A stretch of 64,000 nucleotides of DNA from the NCBI GenBank assembly GCA_937139415.1, contig CAKZPS010000011.1, positions 1 through 64,000 on the forward strand, in the 5' to 3' direction. The notes beneath the pieces were generated by a model that made no database searches, was not told where the DNA came from, and saw only the letters and a program-made list of their open reading frames with translations. Below are positions 52,443 to 60,821 of this stretch, piece after piece. The stretch's first letter is position 1. Each line of letters opens with the position of its first letter. The position numbers were made by a program, and so were the translations under genes. This stretch comes from an uncultured bacterium (GTDB taxonomy: Bacteria; Atribacterota; Atribacteria; Atribacterales; Caldatribacteriaceae).

Positions 52443-54168
52443 AGTGAGCACTCTCCTCCCCTACCTGAAGCTTGTACATTTCCTGATAAATGGCACAGCT
52501 TTCTAAAAGTTCGGGATGACTCCCTTGGGCAACCAATTCCCCCGCATCGAGTATCAAGATTTTATCCGCATTCATAACCGTACTCACCCTTTGCGCAATC
52601 ATAAAAATCGTACCTCGATACACGCGCCTCATTTCCCTCAGAATACGTTGTTCGGTAGCCACGTCAACCGCACTCGTACTATCATCGAGAATTAAAATGG
52701 TCGGCTTTCTTACCAATGCTCTGGCAAGAGCAATTCTCTGTTTCTGTCCTCCAGAGAGATCGACCCCCCGTTGTCCGATAAGAGTATGGTATCCGCAAGG
52801 CAAGGTAAGGATAAAATCATGGATCTGGGCAACTCGAGCTGCCTCTACAACTTCTTCTTCCGACGCAGCATCGTTTCCCCAGCGAATATTGTCCTCTATG
52901 GTGCCAGAAAATAAGAGTGGCTCTTGGGGCACCATACCAATCGCAGACCGCAAGGTGTGAAGATCGAGAGTACGAACATCCCGTCCGTCCACGAGCACTC
53001 GACCTTGGGTAACATCGTAGAGACGAGGGATAAGATGAACCAGAGTTGACTTTCCCGAACCGGTTGCTCCTAATATTGCCACCATTTCTCCAGGATGAAC
53101 CACAAAAGATACATTTTTGAGGGCAAGATCTTTTCCTGATCCATGGTAACGAAAAGAGACCCGTTCAAAAACAACTTCACCTCTCACGATGCTTGTTTGA
53201 TCAGGGTTTTCAGGATTCTCGACACTAACGGTAGTTTCAAGAATTTCATTGACCCGGCCTGCCGAAGCACCGGCTCTACTCATAAACATGAGAATACTTC
53301 CAATCATCATTAAAGAGAACATAATTTGTGTTAAATAGGTAATAAAAGCCATGATTTCCCCAACCTGCATGCCATCCCGAGCCACGAGCAAACCACCAAA
53401 CCAGAGTACGGTAACCACGCTGAGGTTCATCACCAAAGTGAGAAAAGATATGAGCGTCATCATCGGTAGAAGGGCTCGAACAGTACTGTCCATGAGTTCT
53501 TCATTAGAAGAAGCGAATCGCTTCCTCTCTTTCGCGGAGCGCACAAAGGCTTTTACCACCCGCACCCCGGCCAGGTTTTCTCTGAGTATCGTATTCACCT
53601 TGTCTATCTTTTGTTGTACCAAGACAAAGAGAGGGAATCCTCTCTTCATGAGATAGAAAAACACTCCTACCTGTACAGGAATGGTAATCATGAGTAAAGA
53701 AGATAATTTCCCATTGATAGATATGGCCATAATGATTCCACCGATAAAGAGAAGTGGTGCTCTTACCACGATTCTCAAGGTCATCAACACTAAGTGTTGG
53801 AGCTGGGTAATATCGTTCGTAATTCGAGTAATGAGGGTTGAAGGCTTAAAAGCATCCACGTTAGCAAGAGAGAAAGATTGCGCCTTTTGAAATACTGCGC
53901 TCCGCAGATCCGTTCCGAAGCCCTGGCTTGCGATACTGGCGGCTATGGTACATCCAACCCCTCCCATCATCCCCAAAAGAGCTACTCCTACCATCAAGAC
54001 TCCCGTTTTCCCGACGAGCTCTATATCTCCCCGGACAATACCTTGATCCACAATCCGGGCTAAGAGGGTAGGTTGGGTCAGATCACAGATTACTTCTCCC
54101 ACCATAAGAAGCGGTGCCAAAATGACCATTTTCCAATAAGGCTTAAGGTACACGAAGAGTTTCCTCAT
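52429..54168 (-). CDS. Heterodimeric ABC exporter, subunit with the degenerate ATP site
   Basis: The partner half-transporter, 579 residues: six membrane helices and an ATPase domain with Walker A GATGSGKST and an intact signature LSGGQKQR. Walker B is ILILDDSTSAVD, where Asp replaces the catalytic Glu, and the H-loop reads IAQRVSTV, with Gln for His. With its neighbour it would form one active and one non-hydrolysing ATP site, as known for TM287/288 and BmrCD. It lies 26 bases after marR and is probably under its control. Confidence 0.92.
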   Translation of the reverse strand: MRKLFVYLKPYWKMVILAPLLMVGEVICDLTQPTLLARIVDQGIVRGDIELVGKTGVLMVGVALLGMMGGVGCTIAASIASQGFGTDLRSAVFQKAQSFSLANVDAFKPSTLITRITNDITQLQHLVLMTLRIVVRAPLLFIGGIIMAISINGKLSSLLMITIPVQVGVFFYLMKRGFPLFVLVQQKIDKVNTILRENLAGVRVVKAFVRSAKERKRFASSNEELMDSTVRALLPMMTLISFLTLVMNLSVVTVLWFGGLLVARDGMQVGEIMAFITYLTQIMFSLMMIGSILMFMSRAGASAGRVNEILETTVSVENPENPDQTSIVRGEVVFERVSFRYHGSGKDLALKNVSFVVHPGEMVAILGATGSGKSTLVHLIPRLYDVTQGRVLVDGRDVRTLDLHTLRSAIGMVPQEPLLFSGTIEDNIRWGNDAASEEEVVEAARVAQIHDFILTLPCGYHTLIGQRGVDLSGGQKQRIALARALVRKPTILILDDSTSAVDVATEQRILREMRRVYRGTIFMIAQRVSTVMNADKILILDAGELVAQGSHPELLESCAIYQEMYKLQVGEESAHYASR

Positions 54169-54194
54169 TTGATCCTCCAGAAATATTTTGATAG

Positions 54195-54650
54195 CTAATA
54201 ACTTTCTCCAGTTTTCTCGTTGACACCTTTGAGATTATCTCGAATTTGAATGAAAAATCTTCGTAAGAGAACCCTTTCTTCAAGGGTAAACCCGGCAAAA
54301 CATTCCTCTTCCAAGATTTTGGTTACCTTTTCTATACTTTCCTTGATATTTCGCCCCTTCTCGGTGAGATAGACTCGAGAGATACGCATATCCTCCAAAT
54401 CTGGTTCTCGTTTTACCAATCCGGCACGTTCCATCCGTCTTATGATTGCTGTTACCGTAGGTGGTTTGAGCTTCAAATGGTCGGCGATCTCCTTTTGGGT
54501 TAAACCATCTTGTCCCCACAATATGGCCAAAACCGGAGGTTGACCCTTATGAATTCCAATGGTGCTGAGGAGATAATGATGTCTAATGAAGTGTTGTCGT
54601 ATTACCTGCCACAACAAAGCATGCAAGGAACTCTCTTCCTTCCCCAACAT
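54195..54650 (-). CDS. MarR family transcriptional regulator
   Basis: A winged-helix MarR repressor, 151 residues from ATG 54650. It has PPVLAILWGQDGLTQKEIADHLKLKPPTVTAIIRRMERAGLVKREPDLEDMRISRVYLTEKG, the complete MarR helix-turn-helix and wing. I prefer this ATG because GGAGG lies five bases upstream; the longer frame starts at ATG 54662, ahead of that site. It heads the ABC exporter operon and has a palindrome at its own promoter, so it likely represses itself and the pump. Its ligand is unknown. Confidence 0.92.
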   Translation of the reverse strand: MLGKEESSLHALLWQVIRQHFIRHHYLLSTIGIHKGQPPVLAILWGQDGLTQKEIADHLKLKPPTVTAIIRRMERAGLVKREPDLEDMRISRVYLTEKGRNIKESIEKVTKILEEECFAGFTLEERVLLRRFFIQIRDNLKGVNEKTGESY

Positions 54651-54660
54651 ATCATCCTCC

Positions 54661-54680
54661 ATTTAGTTAGATAGCTAAAT
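54661..54680. promoter_or_regulatory. Predicted MarR operator
   Basis: ATTTAG (54661-54666) and CTAAAT (54675-54680) are inverted repeats eight bases apart, with the inner TTAGATAG also partly symmetric. This resembles the TAG-N-CTA rich palindromes bound by MarR proteins. It abuts the -10 of the marR promoter and covers the predicted start point, where a bound dimer would block transcription. Confidence 0.55.
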
Positions 54681-54706
54681 ATTAGCAGAAAAGGCGTGCA
54701 TGTCAA
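54679..54706 (-). promoter_or_regulatory. Promoter of the marR-ABC exporter operon
   Basis: On the minus strand TTGACA (54706-54701), a 16-base spacer and TAATAT (54684-54679) form a near-consensus sigma-A promoter, about 29 bases upstream of the chosen marR ATG. Confidence 0.78.
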
Positions 54707-54791
54707 GCATCTCGGACAATGATTCTCCATTCACTTCGAACAACCAATGATGCCCGATGCATCAAATGAAGCTTTGCTCAGAAAAGATTTA

Positions 54792-54821
54792 TTTACCAAG
54801 TCAATGGAGAAATATTACAAT
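54792..54821 (+). promoter_or_regulatory. Promoter of the TGS GTPase gene
   Basis: TTTACC (54792-54797) and TACAAT (54816-54821) with an 18-base spacer lie 25 bases before the ATG at 54846, which has an AAGGTGGTG ribosome site. The match is moderate. Confidence 0.5.
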
Positions 54822-54845
54822 AGATAGAAAAAACAAGGTGGTGCT

Positions 54846-55835
54846 ATGCCGGCAAACTTACCGCCCCAGTACTTTGTGGTAGAAGAGAAATACCAAAAAG
54901 CCAAGACCCCGGAGGAAAAACTGGAAGCTTTGGAAGAAATGTTAGCGGTAATTCCCAAACACAAGGGAACAGAAAAACTGCAAGCCGAAATCAAGCAAAA
55001 AATCTCCAAACTCAGAAAGGCCGCACAAGAGAGGACAAAACGGGGGAAAACCTTTGATCCATTTCTGATCGAAAAAAGCGGGGCCGCGCAGGTTTTGGTC
55101 ATCGGTTCTCCCAATAGCGGAAAATCAACCTTCCTCCACGTTTTTACTCATGCTCGACCCGAGGTCGCGGAATACCCTTTTACCACTTTCTACTCCACTC
55201 CCGGAATGATGCCTTACGAAGACATTCAAATTCAACTCCTCGATACGCCCCCGATAGCTGAGCGCGAAATAGAAGGAAATTTTATCAACGCTCTGCGTCG
55301 TGCCGATGGAGTTCTCTTCCTCCTTGATGCCAAGAGCGAAAAACTCCTTGACGAGCTTGAAACCATTCTTGAAGCTCTTAGAAAGGGGAAAATCGAGGTT
55401 GACCGGAGAAAGACTGCCATTTCCGAGAACTGGTGCTTCTTGCCCGCTATGGTTCTCATCAACAAGATGGAAAGAGAAGAACACCGGGAAATCGTCTCCC
55501 TCGTTCGAGAATTGTTTGGCGAAGAGTTTCCCGTAGAGGGAATTTCTCTCCATCACCTAAGCGAAGAAGAGAAAAGGGAACTCAAGCAGAAAATTTTTGC
55601 CATGGTCGGTATCGTGAGGGTCTATAGTAAACCTCCGGGAAAGCCTCCTGATTTCTCTCGCCCCTTTATTCTCAAAAGGGGGGCTACAGTCCGAGACTTG
55701 GCCGAACACATTCACCATGATCTCTTGAAAAATCTCAAGGGAGCACGAGTGTGGGGTTCAGCCCGTTTTGAGGGACAATTGGTTCCTCCAGAATACCTTC
55801 TGTCGGATAGAGATGTGGTCGAAATCAGAACTTAA
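54846..55835 (+). CDS. TGS-domain Obg/DRG-like GTPase
   Basis: A 329-residue P-loop GTPase with an N-terminal helical part (about 1-70), the G domain and a C-terminal TGS domain (about 260-329, KRGATVRDLAEHIHHDL...DVVEIRT). Motifs are G1 GSPNSGKST, G3 DTPP where DxxG is usual, and G4 NKME instead of NKxD. The layout resembles DRG-type GTPases, which bind ribosomes, and similar small GTPases in other anaerobes. The G3/G4 changes suggest altered nucleotide use. It is a single gene with its own promoter and shares its stop with the convergent radical SAM gene. Confidence 0.85.
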   Translation: MPANLPPQYFVVEEKYQKAKTPEEKLEALEEMLAVIPKHKGTEKLQAEIKQKISKLRKAAQERTKRGKTFDPFLIEKSGAAQVLVIGSPNSGKSTFLHVFTHARPEVAEYPFTTFYSTPGMMPYEDIQIQLLDTPPIAEREIEGNFINALRRADGVLFLLDAKSEKLLDELETILEALRKGKIEVDRRKTAISENWCFLPAMVLINKMEREEHREIVSLVRELFGEEFPVEGISLHHLSEEEKRELKQKIFAMVGIVRVYSKPPGKPPDFSRPFILKRGATVRDLAEHIHHDLLKNLKGARVWGSARFEGQLVPPEYLLSDRDVVEIRT

Positions 55836-56830
55836 AGAGCCAAAAAACATTGGACATCTTCGGCAAAGGGGTCACGAGAGAGAGCGTAGGTTAAAGCCCG
55901 ACAGCCAAAACAACCGGCTACTTGGCAACGACTACACCTTCCCTGGAGACGATCTCTTCGCAAGAGGGAAACGAGGAAGGGATGATTCTCAATACTCGGC
56001 CACAATCCTTCCTTGAGGATATTCCCCAAAGGATAGACAAAACGACGGCACGGAAGGAGCATCCCATCGGGCATGATACAGAAGGCTTCCCCAAGATTAC
56101 ACCGTGCTCCCCACAAGGTGATTCGAGGAGTGAGTTCAAAAAGAAAGGCTTTATAGGGAAGTAAATCTTCGGGAGTAACCTCAATCTTACTCCAGTCGAT
56201 GATCATTTGCACGAGTTTTTTCCACTCCAGTGCCCCCAAGGTTTCCACACTCATCTGCCGTCCCCTTCCCTCGGGAATGAAACGTTCGATCATCACTCCA
56301 TCCAGGCCTAACTCTTGTGCCCAATCGAGAAGCTGAGGAATTTCCTCAAAATTCCCCCGGTGAGCGGTGAACATGAAAAGAAGCTTTTTCCTCGTCAATT
56401 TTCGCGTCATACGCACTCGCTCCACTACTTTGTGAAATACCCCTTTCCCTCGGATACAATCGTTGGTCGAGGCGTTTGCGCCCTCAAGCGAAACCTTGAG
56501 GGCCTCGAGCTTGGTGTAGTTATCGAGAGTATGCAACAACGGTTCGTTGAGCAAGAGACCATTGGTGATGATGGTCACCTTTTGAACCTGCGCGGCTTGC
56601 TCCAAAAGATCGAGGAGGGAGAAAAGGACTTCACCCAAAAGAAAAGGCTCTCCTCCGGTGAGGTTCAGGGTAGTCATAATCTCTCTTGCCCCTAACTCGG
56701 CAAGGAGACGGTGGGCAACGGAGAAGATGGTCTCCGGTTCGCTACCATCTTCGAATTCATCCTGGTAGCAGTGGAGACAACGGAGATTGCAATGATTGGT
56801 GAGGTGCCATTGAAAATCGAGCGTATGCAC
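55832..56830 (-). CDS. Radical SAM/SPASM protein in a sugar-transport operon
   Basis: A 332-residue radical SAM enzyme. It has CNLRCLHC (CxxxCxxC) near residue 14, NLTGGEPFL, and a cysteine-rich SPASM-type C-terminus with C in GARCNLGEAFC, LLPCRRF, RCSRCQVAGCFGC and QCF, which should hold one or two auxiliary iron-sulfur clusters. Such proteins modify peptides or proteins, or mature sulfatases. No sulfatase or small peptide gene is visible next to it. It starts with GTG 56830, directly after a permease gene (AAAGGG ribosome site), as the last gene of the operon. The substrate is unknown. Confidence 0.86.
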   Translation of the reverse strand: MHTLDFQWHLTNHCNLRCLHCYQDEFEDGSEPETIFSVAHRLLAELGAREIMTTLNLTGGEPFLLGEVLFSLLDLLEQAAQVQKVTIITNGLLLNEPLLHTLDNYTKLEALKVSLEGANASTNDCIRGKGVFHKVVERVRMTRKLTRKKLLFMFTAHRGNFEEIPQLLDWAQELGLDGVMIERFIPEGRGRQMSVETLGALEWKKLVQMIIDWSKIEVTPEDLLPYKAFLFELTPRITLWGARCNLGEAFCIMPDGMLLPCRRFVYPLGNILKEGLWPSIENHPFLVSLLRRDRLQGRCSRCQVAGCFGCRALTYALSRDPFAEDVQCFLAL

Positions 56831-57664
56831 TTACCCTTTTACCGCTCCTCCTGCCAATCCCTGGACCAATTCGCGTTCGATGAACATGAAAAGAATGACT
56901 ACCGGAATGAGAGCTAAGATGGCTGCTGCCATAAGGTACTGCCACTGGACCGTCCACCGACCGATGAAATTGTATAATCCCAAGGTGAGAGGTCTTTTAT
57001 CCATAGAGGTAATGAAGGTCAAAGCGAACATGAATTCATTCCACGCAGAGATAAAGGTGTAAATAACCGTGGTTACCACTCCCGGCATAGCCACCGGTAG
57101 GAGAACACGAACAACAGACTGGAGGCGCGAACATCCATCGATCAGCGCCGCTTCTTCAATTTCCTTGGGAATACCTCGGAAATATCCGCTCAAAAGCCAT
57201 ATCGCAAAGGTAAGGGTAAAAACACTGTTCGTGAGTACAAGGGAAAGGAGGGTATCTAATAAACCCAGGAGAGCGACAATTTTAAAGAGAGAAATAACGA
57301 CAATGATGGGAGAAAACATCTGTACCACTAAAAACAAATACATGATAAAGCTCTTTGCTCGAAATCGTAACCGCGCCACGGCGTAGGCCGCAGGGATACA
57401 AAGCACCATGTTTAAAAAGGTAGTCCCCAAAGAAATGATAAAGCTATTCTTAAAGTAAGCACCCAAGGGGTATTTGCCCCAAATATCGGAGAAATTAGCC
57501 CATCGCCACTCTCGCGGTATCCAGTGAGGAGGGTTAGCATAGACTTCACTCACCGGTTTCAAAGCGGTGGAAACCATAACAAAAAAAGGGAAGAGGAGAA
57601 TAAGAAGGATAAAGACCGTAAGTGGATAGACGAAATACAAGCTCTTTCTTTCTCGTTCTTTCAC
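56831..57664 (-). CDS. ABC sugar permease, MalG/UgpE type
   Basis: The 277-residue inner-membrane permease has six hydrophobic segments and the EAA loop EAALIDGCSRLQSVVRVLLPVAMPG that contacts the ATPase. It starts at GTG 57664, with AAGGAG nine bases upstream. Together with the MalF-type permease and the binding protein it makes an uptake system. No ATPase gene is present, so it probably borrows a shared MsmX/UgpC-like subunit encoded elsewhere. Confidence 0.93.
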   Translation of the reverse strand: MKERERKSLYFVYPLTVFILLILLFPFFVMVSTALKPVSEVYANPPHWIPREWRWANFSDIWGKYPLGAYFKNSFIISLGTTFLNMVLCIPAAYAVARLRFRAKSFIMYLFLVVQMFSPIIVVISLFKIVALLGLLDTLLSLVLTNSVFTLTFAIWLLSGYFRGIPKEIEEAALIDGCSRLQSVVRVLLPVAMPGVVTTVIYTFISAWNEFMFALTFITSMDKRPLTLGLYNFIGRWTVQWQYLMAAAILALIPVVILFMFIERELVQGLAGGAVKG

Positions 57665-57665
57665 T

Positions 57666-58556
57666 CTACAGCGCTCCTTCGCGAAAGTAACTCCGCGCGT
57701 AAACTATACTCACGATGAGGAGAATGCCAAAGGTAATAACCGCCATAGCCGCCGCCGGACCGAAACGGAGATACTGGAAGGCATACTTATAGATATAGGT
57801 GATGAGGATGTCGGTGGAAGTTCCCGGACCCCCGGCGGTGAGCACGTAAATGACGTTAAAATCGTTGAACGTCCACAAGGTGGAAAGAAGGGTAGCCACG
57901 GTGAGGACACCGCTCAAAAGAGGCAAGGTTACGAAACGAAACTTACTCCACGGAGTTGCTCCATCGACTTCGGCTGCTTCATAGAGCTCTTGAGGAATGG
58001 CCTGCAGTCCAGCAAGAAATACCAAAGCCATAAAAGGAATCCCACACCAAATGTCAACCCAGAGATTGGCCATAAAAGCAGAACGAGGTTCTGCTAACCA
58101 AATAGGGGGGTTTCTCCAAACACCCAAAGAGCGCAGGGTATGGTTCAAGAGCCCAAAATCGCTATTGTACGTCCATTGCCAAATCATGGCACTGATGGGC
58201 ACAGAACTCGCCCAGGGAATGATTAAGAGGGTGCGTGCCAATCTCTTCCCTACAAATTCTACATTGAGAAGGAGGGCAATAACCAACCCAAAAGCGGTTT
58301 TCACTGCCACAGCGATAGCCGTCCACACACAGGAACGCACCACAACTTGCCAAAACTCAGGCTTATCAAACATGAAGCGAAAATTACCCCAACCAAAGAA
58401 GGATACTAAATCTCCTAATTTGTTGACCCGAAAGAAAGACATGAGAATCACATACACAATGGGATAGAACATGAACATCAAGAGAAACACCGACGCGGGG
58501 ATCATGAAAAGGTATGCTACTGTGGACTCGGTTCTCCAAAATTTGCCTTTCGTCAA
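57666..58556 (-). CDS. ABC sugar permease, MalF/UgpA type
   Basis: A 296-residue permease with six membrane helices and the EAA motif EAAEVDGATPWSKFRFVTLPLLSGV. It begins MTKGKFWRTESTVAYLFMIPASVFLLMFMFYP, typical of the UgpA/MalF short form. It lies after the binding-protein gene, separated by a strong hairpin. Confidence 0.93.
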   Translation of the reverse strand: MTKGKFWRTESTVAYLFMIPASVFLLMFMFYPIVYVILMSFFRVNKLGDLVSFFGWGNFRFMFDKPEFWQVVVRSCVWTAIAVAVKTAFGLVIALLLNVEFVGKRLARTLLIIPWASSVPISAMIWQWTYNSDFGLLNHTLRSLGVWRNPPIWLAEPRSAFMANLWVDIWCGIPFMALVFLAGLQAIPQELYEAAEVDGATPWSKFRFVTLPLLSGVLTVATLLSTLWTFNDFNVIYVLTAGGPGTSTDILITYIYKYAFQYLRFGPAAAMAVITFGILLIVSIVYARSYFREGAL

Positions 58557-58578
58557 AAAGCACGCTCCTCATAAAGTG

Positions 58579-58603
58579 TGGGGAGGGAGGAAATCCCTCC
58601 CCA
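58579..58603. other. Intergenic hairpin between binding-protein and permease genes
   Basis: Arms 58579-58588 and 58594-58603 are perfectly complementary (10 bp, G/C-rich, loop of five). No T run follows on the minus strand, so it is not a classical terminator. Hairpins at this place, as in malE-malF, often protect the 5' message and let the binding protein be made in excess. That role is inferred here. Confidence 0.6.
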
Positions 58604-58613
58604 TAGGGTTATT

Positions 58614-59846
58614 CTACATTCCTCGAATCGAATCGATCTCCTGAGCAGCGTCATCCATAGCCTTTTGCGGAGTCTTCTCGCCTAAGAAGGTGGCAACAAT
58701 GTTATCCCAAATGATATCGTTACATTCCGGCCATTCTGGCATGAGCGGCCATCCTTTGGCACCGGGAATCTGCTGAATCATCACCTGATAAACTGGCTTT
58801 TGGAAAGCAGGATCATTGGCTAAGGATTTGGTTACCGGGGGGAAACCGACCAACTTGTCGAACTCTAAACGCCATGGGTCAGAATAGAAGAAATCTAAGA
58901 ATTTGCCTGCTTCTTCCTTTGCTTGAGAATCCTTGAACATGACGATAGAATCGGTAATGATGATGGTACTCTGAGGTTTTCCCTCAAAGTGAGGCATGGG
59001 CGCAACGCTCCATTCGAAAGTCGCTCCCCGTTGCTCTAAGAGGGTCGCAGTAAAACCACCGCTTAAGAAGATTCCCAAATTACCGGCGATGAAGAGGTCT
59101 TGGAGTTCATCTCTCCGGTACGCAGTAACGCCGGGTTGGGTAACCTTGTACGTATTAACCAAATCATTCATGAAGGTGAGTGCTCCTACGCCGGCCTCAT
59201 CGTTGACAGTGCACTTCCCGTAACTTCCGTCGGGTAAAATCTCGAAGAAATACCCACCGTTCCCGAAGAGGTAGTAAGCGTATTCGGTAAGCTCCACGTA
59301 CTTTTTCCCACTCATTCCCACCGCATAGAATTTCTCATCAGGCTTATTGATCTTCTGAGCAACTTGGAGCATTTCTTCAAAGGTTTCTGGAACCTTATCG
59401 ATGATATCAGAACGATAGTACATGAGTCGTGTCCCTGCAGCAACTGGTAATCCGTAGAGAACCCCCTTAATCTTTCCTTCCATAAGAGCGGGATCAATAT
59501 TATTGAAGAGGTCTTTGCTGATCCACTGTTCAATCGGCTCCACCACACCCATGTCAATGAGCTCAAGGAGCCACCGCGTCCCGATAACCGAGAGATCCGG
59601 AGGTTGTTTACCGGCAACGAAAGCAATCAGTCGATCATGCATTTTATCCCAGGGAGTAGAGATGATGTTGAGATCAATATCTGAATACTCCTTCTCGAAA
59701 GCCGCCTCTAAGTTGGAAGCGTAATCGGGAGTGAGACCATCATACTCTGCCCATAATACACTCACTTGCTTTCTCTGCGCCGAGACTCCTCCTCCAATAC
59801 CTAAAAGGAAAACCACAACCAAAATCCAAACCAACTGTTTCCTCAT
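58614..59846 (-). CDS. Extracellular sugar-binding protein (ABC family 1)
   Basis: A 410-residue binding protein. Residues 1-24 form a Sec signal peptide (positive MRK, a hydrophobic core LVWILVVVFLLGIGG, cleavage near VSA-Q; no lipobox Cys). The mature part has the family-1 pattern PWDKMHDRLIAFVAGKQPPDL, GVLYGLPVAAGTRLMYYRSD, and GNLGIFLSGGF. The start is ATG 59846, with AAGGAGG seven bases upstream; an earlier ATG abuts that site. The sugar cannot be told. A TACAAT-like -10 in the gap to the epimerase gene (59847-59943) may add an internal promoter. Confidence 0.93.
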   Translation of the reverse strand: MRKQLVWILVVVFLLGIGGGVSAQRKQVSVLWAEYDGLTPDYASNLEAAFEKEYSDIDLNIISTPWDKMHDRLIAFVAGKQPPDLSVIGTRWLLELIDMGVVEPIEQWISKDLFNNIDPALMEGKIKGVLYGLPVAAGTRLMYYRSDIIDKVPETFEEMLQVAQKINKPDEKFYAVGMSGKKYVELTEYAYYLFGNGGYFFEILPDGSYGKCTVNDEAGVGALTFMNDLVNTYKVTQPGVTAYRRDELQDLFIAGNLGIFLSGGFTATLLEQRGATFEWSVAPMPHFEGKPQSTIIITDSIVMFKDSQAKEEAGKFLDFFYSDPWRLEFDKLVGFPPVTKSLANDPAFQKPVYQVMIQQIPGAKGWPLMPEWPECNDIIWDNIVATFLGEKTPQKAMDDAAQEIDSIRGM

Positions 59847-59943
59847 GTACATCCCTCCTTACTAAGAATTCTCATCCCCTTTTTAAACTCGAACCCTCTT
59901 TTTTCGCCTCCTTTCCAAAGATCATTGTATCCTATGCTTTATT

Positions 59944-60795
59944 CTATGCCATCTTGAGAAGGCAATCAAGATTGGCAGAGAGATTCATCAGTAACGCTTC
60001 CCGATGGTATCGGTACGGAGGAATGAATTCGGCAATGAGATAATCATCGTAATTGATTGCCTTGAGTGCTTCCATGACTCGAGGCCAGTTGACATCTCCC
60101 TCCAAGGGGAGACAAAAACCATGAATATTTCCTACCGCCACCTTAAAGTCTTTCACGTGCACCGCCACAATACGATTCCCAAGGATATGAATCCACTGCT
60201 CGGGATAACCAAAAGGCAACATATTGCCTGTGTCAAGGTGCACTCTTACCTGAGGATGGTTAATTTCATCAATGAACTGACGGAATTCAAGCGGCGAAAG
60301 GAGAAACTTATTCCACACATTTTCAACCCCCAAGAGAACCTCTGTTCCTTGGGCGAAAAGAGCCAGTTCTTGAAGGGTAGATATAGCTCGTTCCCAGGCA
60401 AAATCATAGGAAACAACTTCTGCCTGGGGTTCCCAGGGAATGTTCACATATCCCGGAATCACTAAAACCGATCTTGCTCCGACAAAATGGGCGATTTCGA
60501 TTAATTTCTTCCCCACATCTTTGGCCTTGATCGCTACTTTTTCATCCGAGGACACCAAGTTATACTTCCACCATAATCCTGAAGCAATACTCCGTATTTC
60601 TAAGCCGCCATCGGACACCTCGGCGCGCATGCTCTCCCACCGTGCCGGAGGAAGGTGAAGGGAAAAATCTCCTTCCTCCCCTACACACAGTTCTATTCCT
60701 TGAAAACCATACTTTTTACTCACTTCCACTATTTCTCGCAAACTCAACCTCTCCGGAAAAGCCCAAAGATTCACTCCTTTCTTCACCTCATGCAC
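59944..60795 (-). CDS. Sugar phosphate isomerase/epimerase-like TIM barrel
   Basis: A 283-residue member of the AP-endonuclease-2/xylose isomerase-like family: GVNLWAF near the N-terminus, GFQGIELCVGE, the metal-binding Glu in LLGVENVWNKF, HLDTGNMLPF, VAVHVKDFKV and DDYLIAEFIPP. The closest known enzymes are hexulose-phosphate or tagatose-type 3-epimerases and IolE-like proteins. It lies between the symporter and the binding protein, so it probably acts on the imported sugar. GGGAGGTG precedes ATG 60795. Confidence 0.85.
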   Translation of the reverse strand: MHEVKKGVNLWAFPERLSLREIVEVSKKYGFQGIELCVGEEGDFSLHLPPARWESMRAEVSDGGLEIRSIASGLWWKYNLVSSDEKVAIKAKDVGKKLIEIAHFVGARSVLVIPGYVNIPWEPQAEVVSYDFAWERAISTLQELALFAQGTEVLLGVENVWNKFLLSPLEFRQFIDEINHPQVRVHLDTGNMLPFGYPEQWIHILGNRIVAVHVKDFKVAVGNIHGFCLPLEGDVNWPRVMEALKAINYDDYLIAEFIPPYRYHREALLMNLSANLDCLLKMA

Positions 60796-60821
60796 CTCCC
60801 CTTTTATCCTCCTCTAAAGTC

